Positions 61,886 through 64,000 of a stretch of DNA of 64,000 nt are shown piece by piece. How positions within the stretch are numbered: the stretch's first letter is position 1; each line of letters starts with the position of its first letter. The position numbers and the translations under genes are program-made. A model generated the notes under the pieces. That model ran no database searches. It saw only the letters and a list, made by a program, of their open reading frames with translations, and was not told the DNA's origin. The DNA comes from Antedon mediterranea (Eukaryota > Echinodermata > Crinoidea > Comatulida > Antedonidae), in contig NC_092676.1 in assembly GCF_964355755.1 (NCBI RefSeq), forward strand, positions 16,288,288 through 16,352,287, in the 5' to 3' direction.

Positions 61886-64000
61886 ATGGGTACGAGTAAG
61901 CCAAAATTTTGGATATATGTAAACCAAAATTTGGGTACGAGCGTGTTGGCATGGCATGGGTACGGGTTGACCTGTATCCTTCTAGCTAATCGTACTATGC
62001 CTAGGCCTCAAGTAAGTCTACGCTACCCAGTCTGGCTACAATATGGTCTATTTTGTAGCTTTATTGATAGCTGGGTTCAAATCTGGGTTGGGACGGCTTT
62101 TTCTCATTTAAAACAGATTTCCTTATCATAATAAAATAATATATGAATTTATTTGTAATATTATTGTAATGTATACATAATATAAGTAATTGCCATTGCC
62201 TTTATTACTATTAATTATGTATTATACGGTTACTCCTTAATTATACTATAGTATAATTTCCTTGTTATATTTTACAATATTTTCTTCCTAATTCTACAAT
62301 TTTGTCTTTCACAGCACAAATTTATCATACTGAATCATCACACACCAAGTCTCATAAATCTCTACTGTATTTGTCCAAGCTACTCCAGCTACATGGTATT
62401 GCCTTGAGGCTAAACTACACGGTATACTGGCACTACCATCATTCCTGGCTCGTCAACCTGTACCACATAAGCACAGTTTCAGTTTCAGTTTATTTACCAT
62501 TTCAATTTCTGAACATAAGAGATGAACAACTTATATGGATGGATAACCGTAAGAGCGGAGCTCGTTTACCGGTCACCCGTTAGTGCAGTGACATTACAGA
62601 AAACATAAAGACAGGACAAAGGTGCAATACTTAACAAGACATGTGAACACTTGTGTTTGCAACCCCTTGGATAAAATAATATATTTATATAAAGGAGAAA
62701 GTTAGATATTATAATATTTCTTTTTGATCATACAATGATAATTTTTAAATTACTTCTTAAGAAGTCATACTACTGATTCAAAATAGTGACTTACACCCTG
62801 TGGTCAAGGCTTTCTTTGCTCTTATGCTTATTTCCTCCAACATACAGAGTACATAGGACTTTTTTTATTCATAACTGTTGAATTGTTTCCCAATACATAG
62901 TACCTATTGGTATTATATCTAAAAATACAAAGGCGGCTAACACAGATAGTTCCATATATACAGTACTCTTTTATAAATAAATGTATCTCTCCAAACTACT
63001 CCCAACTACCTAATCTAATAATAGTACTATTAGCATACTACTATACACTTTGTAGACAAGAAATAAGTTGTATACACTAGAGGACTTATGGTAGCACAGT
63101 CGATCGCCCTCTCACTGGCCCGGTCAACATAATCTATACCTAGATTATTACAGTAATTAAAGTACATTATTACAGAGTTTTTTTTTTTTGCAGAAATCAA
63201 AGTTATGTGTATAGAAAGCAGTACTCGTATTAAAAACTAAGCAGGTTTTTGAACGCAAACTGGCAGGATATTTTGAATATTTTTTGTTGTTGAAATGATG
63301 GAATCCTAACTTCAATTTCCACGAACCCTTTTATTTAAATTTATTTGAATAGACCTCCATGTAAACTCATTAAAGGCTACATGATTGTTTTATATTTTAA
63401 TATGTGATAGTAGAAAATCATTGTGTATAATGAGGACTATGAATCTGATATTTACTTGCATTCTCATCTTTTTAAATTATTATTTATAATGCCGGTAATG
63501 AGTTTAAAATTTAATTATATTGACTATTTTTGATAATCATCATGTCCTTATAAATTCATTTATATTTCTTTTGTGTAATATAGTTCATATATTATGTATT
63601 AAGTAAATTGGTAAGGCCCTATACTGTTACTATTTAAGGAAAGTTTATATACACTATTATTTTATGCCTACCAATATTAGTATTAATTGTTTATGTAAAT
63701 ATTTTGTCTAATTTCCTTGATTTTTTGTATAGGCCAATGGCATCAATGTTTTTCTCAAAGCAAATTAGCCTAATAATGCCACATTTAGACACATGATTCA
63801 TTGATTTCTGATATTCTGTACTTGTGTATGCATTACTAAAATAGTAGTTAATATATTTCATTTATAATGTATGTATAAACATATATTCATATTTTTTTAA
63901 ACATTTTTAAATTAAAAAAGTATTACAATACCTATCTACCTTTCTGATATTGTTACTATTATATAATATTTTTTGAGGCAGCAATAAAAAAAAATTAGAA
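61886..64000. other. no gene recognised
   Basis: AT-rich. Open frames at 61883-62131 and 62302-62583 match nothing I recognise. The latter follows a plausible splice acceptor (tctttcacag at 62305-62314), so an exon of a gene running off the window is possible but unsupported. Confidence 0.4.

Overview
The window is AT-rich animal nuclear DNA. Its genes are split by many short introns with ordinary GT...AG junctions, and they sit among mobile-element debris. The gene set (Ashwin, CDC40/PRP17, an orphan PAPS-type sulfotransferase-like gene, an SLCO/OATP transporter and an I-domain-less integrin alpha) and the very common TAGGCCTA-type words suggest an invertebrate deuterostome. An echinoderm is my best guess, but this is inference: there is no ribosomal or mitochondrial marker here. 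I rebuilt four spliced reading frames by hand, and in each the exon phases agree and the summed coding length is a multiple of three.

Layout. 0.3-4.0 kb (-): Ashwin homologue (C2orf49), 4 coding exons. 4.2-12.3 kb (+): CDC40, 12 exons, head-to-head with Ashwin across a 204-bp shared promoter. 13.8-17.0 kb: tandem duplicate of the CDC40 3' half that has lost exons 8-10 but keeps intact copies of exons 11 and 12. Its right edge lies about 16 bp from the stop codon of a convergent single-coding-exon sulfotransferase-like gene (17.0-17.9 kb, -). 19.6-21.2 kb: decayed LINE (-). 21.4-24.35 kb: about 22-copy satellite of roughly 90-150 bp units built on AGT triplets, with higher-order structure, split by a tRNA-derived SINE. 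26.0-31.3 kb (-): SLCO/OATP gene, 9 coding exons, 750 aa. 33.9-36.4 kb: LINE and SINE fragments. 36.4-52.4 kb (-): integrin alpha, 23 coding exons, 970 aa, with TC...CTAG Helitron-like elements in two introns, one set as a head-to-tail array. 53-64 kb: no host gene recognised; Penelope-like, L1/Tx1-like and CR1/jockey-like fragments, foldback and TTAA-flanked inverted-repeat elements, and low-complexity DNA.

How the genes relate. Ashwin (tRNA-ligase complex partner) and CDC40 (step-II splicing factor) are both RNA-processing genes on one divergent promoter. The other genes have no obvious functional link to them. The most unusual structures are the head-to-tail Helitron-like array, the CDC40 3'-end duplication with two near-identical terminal exon sets, a duplicated alternative last exon in Ashwin, and an integrin alpha whose membrane-proximal GFFKR-type motif reads CGLWNR.
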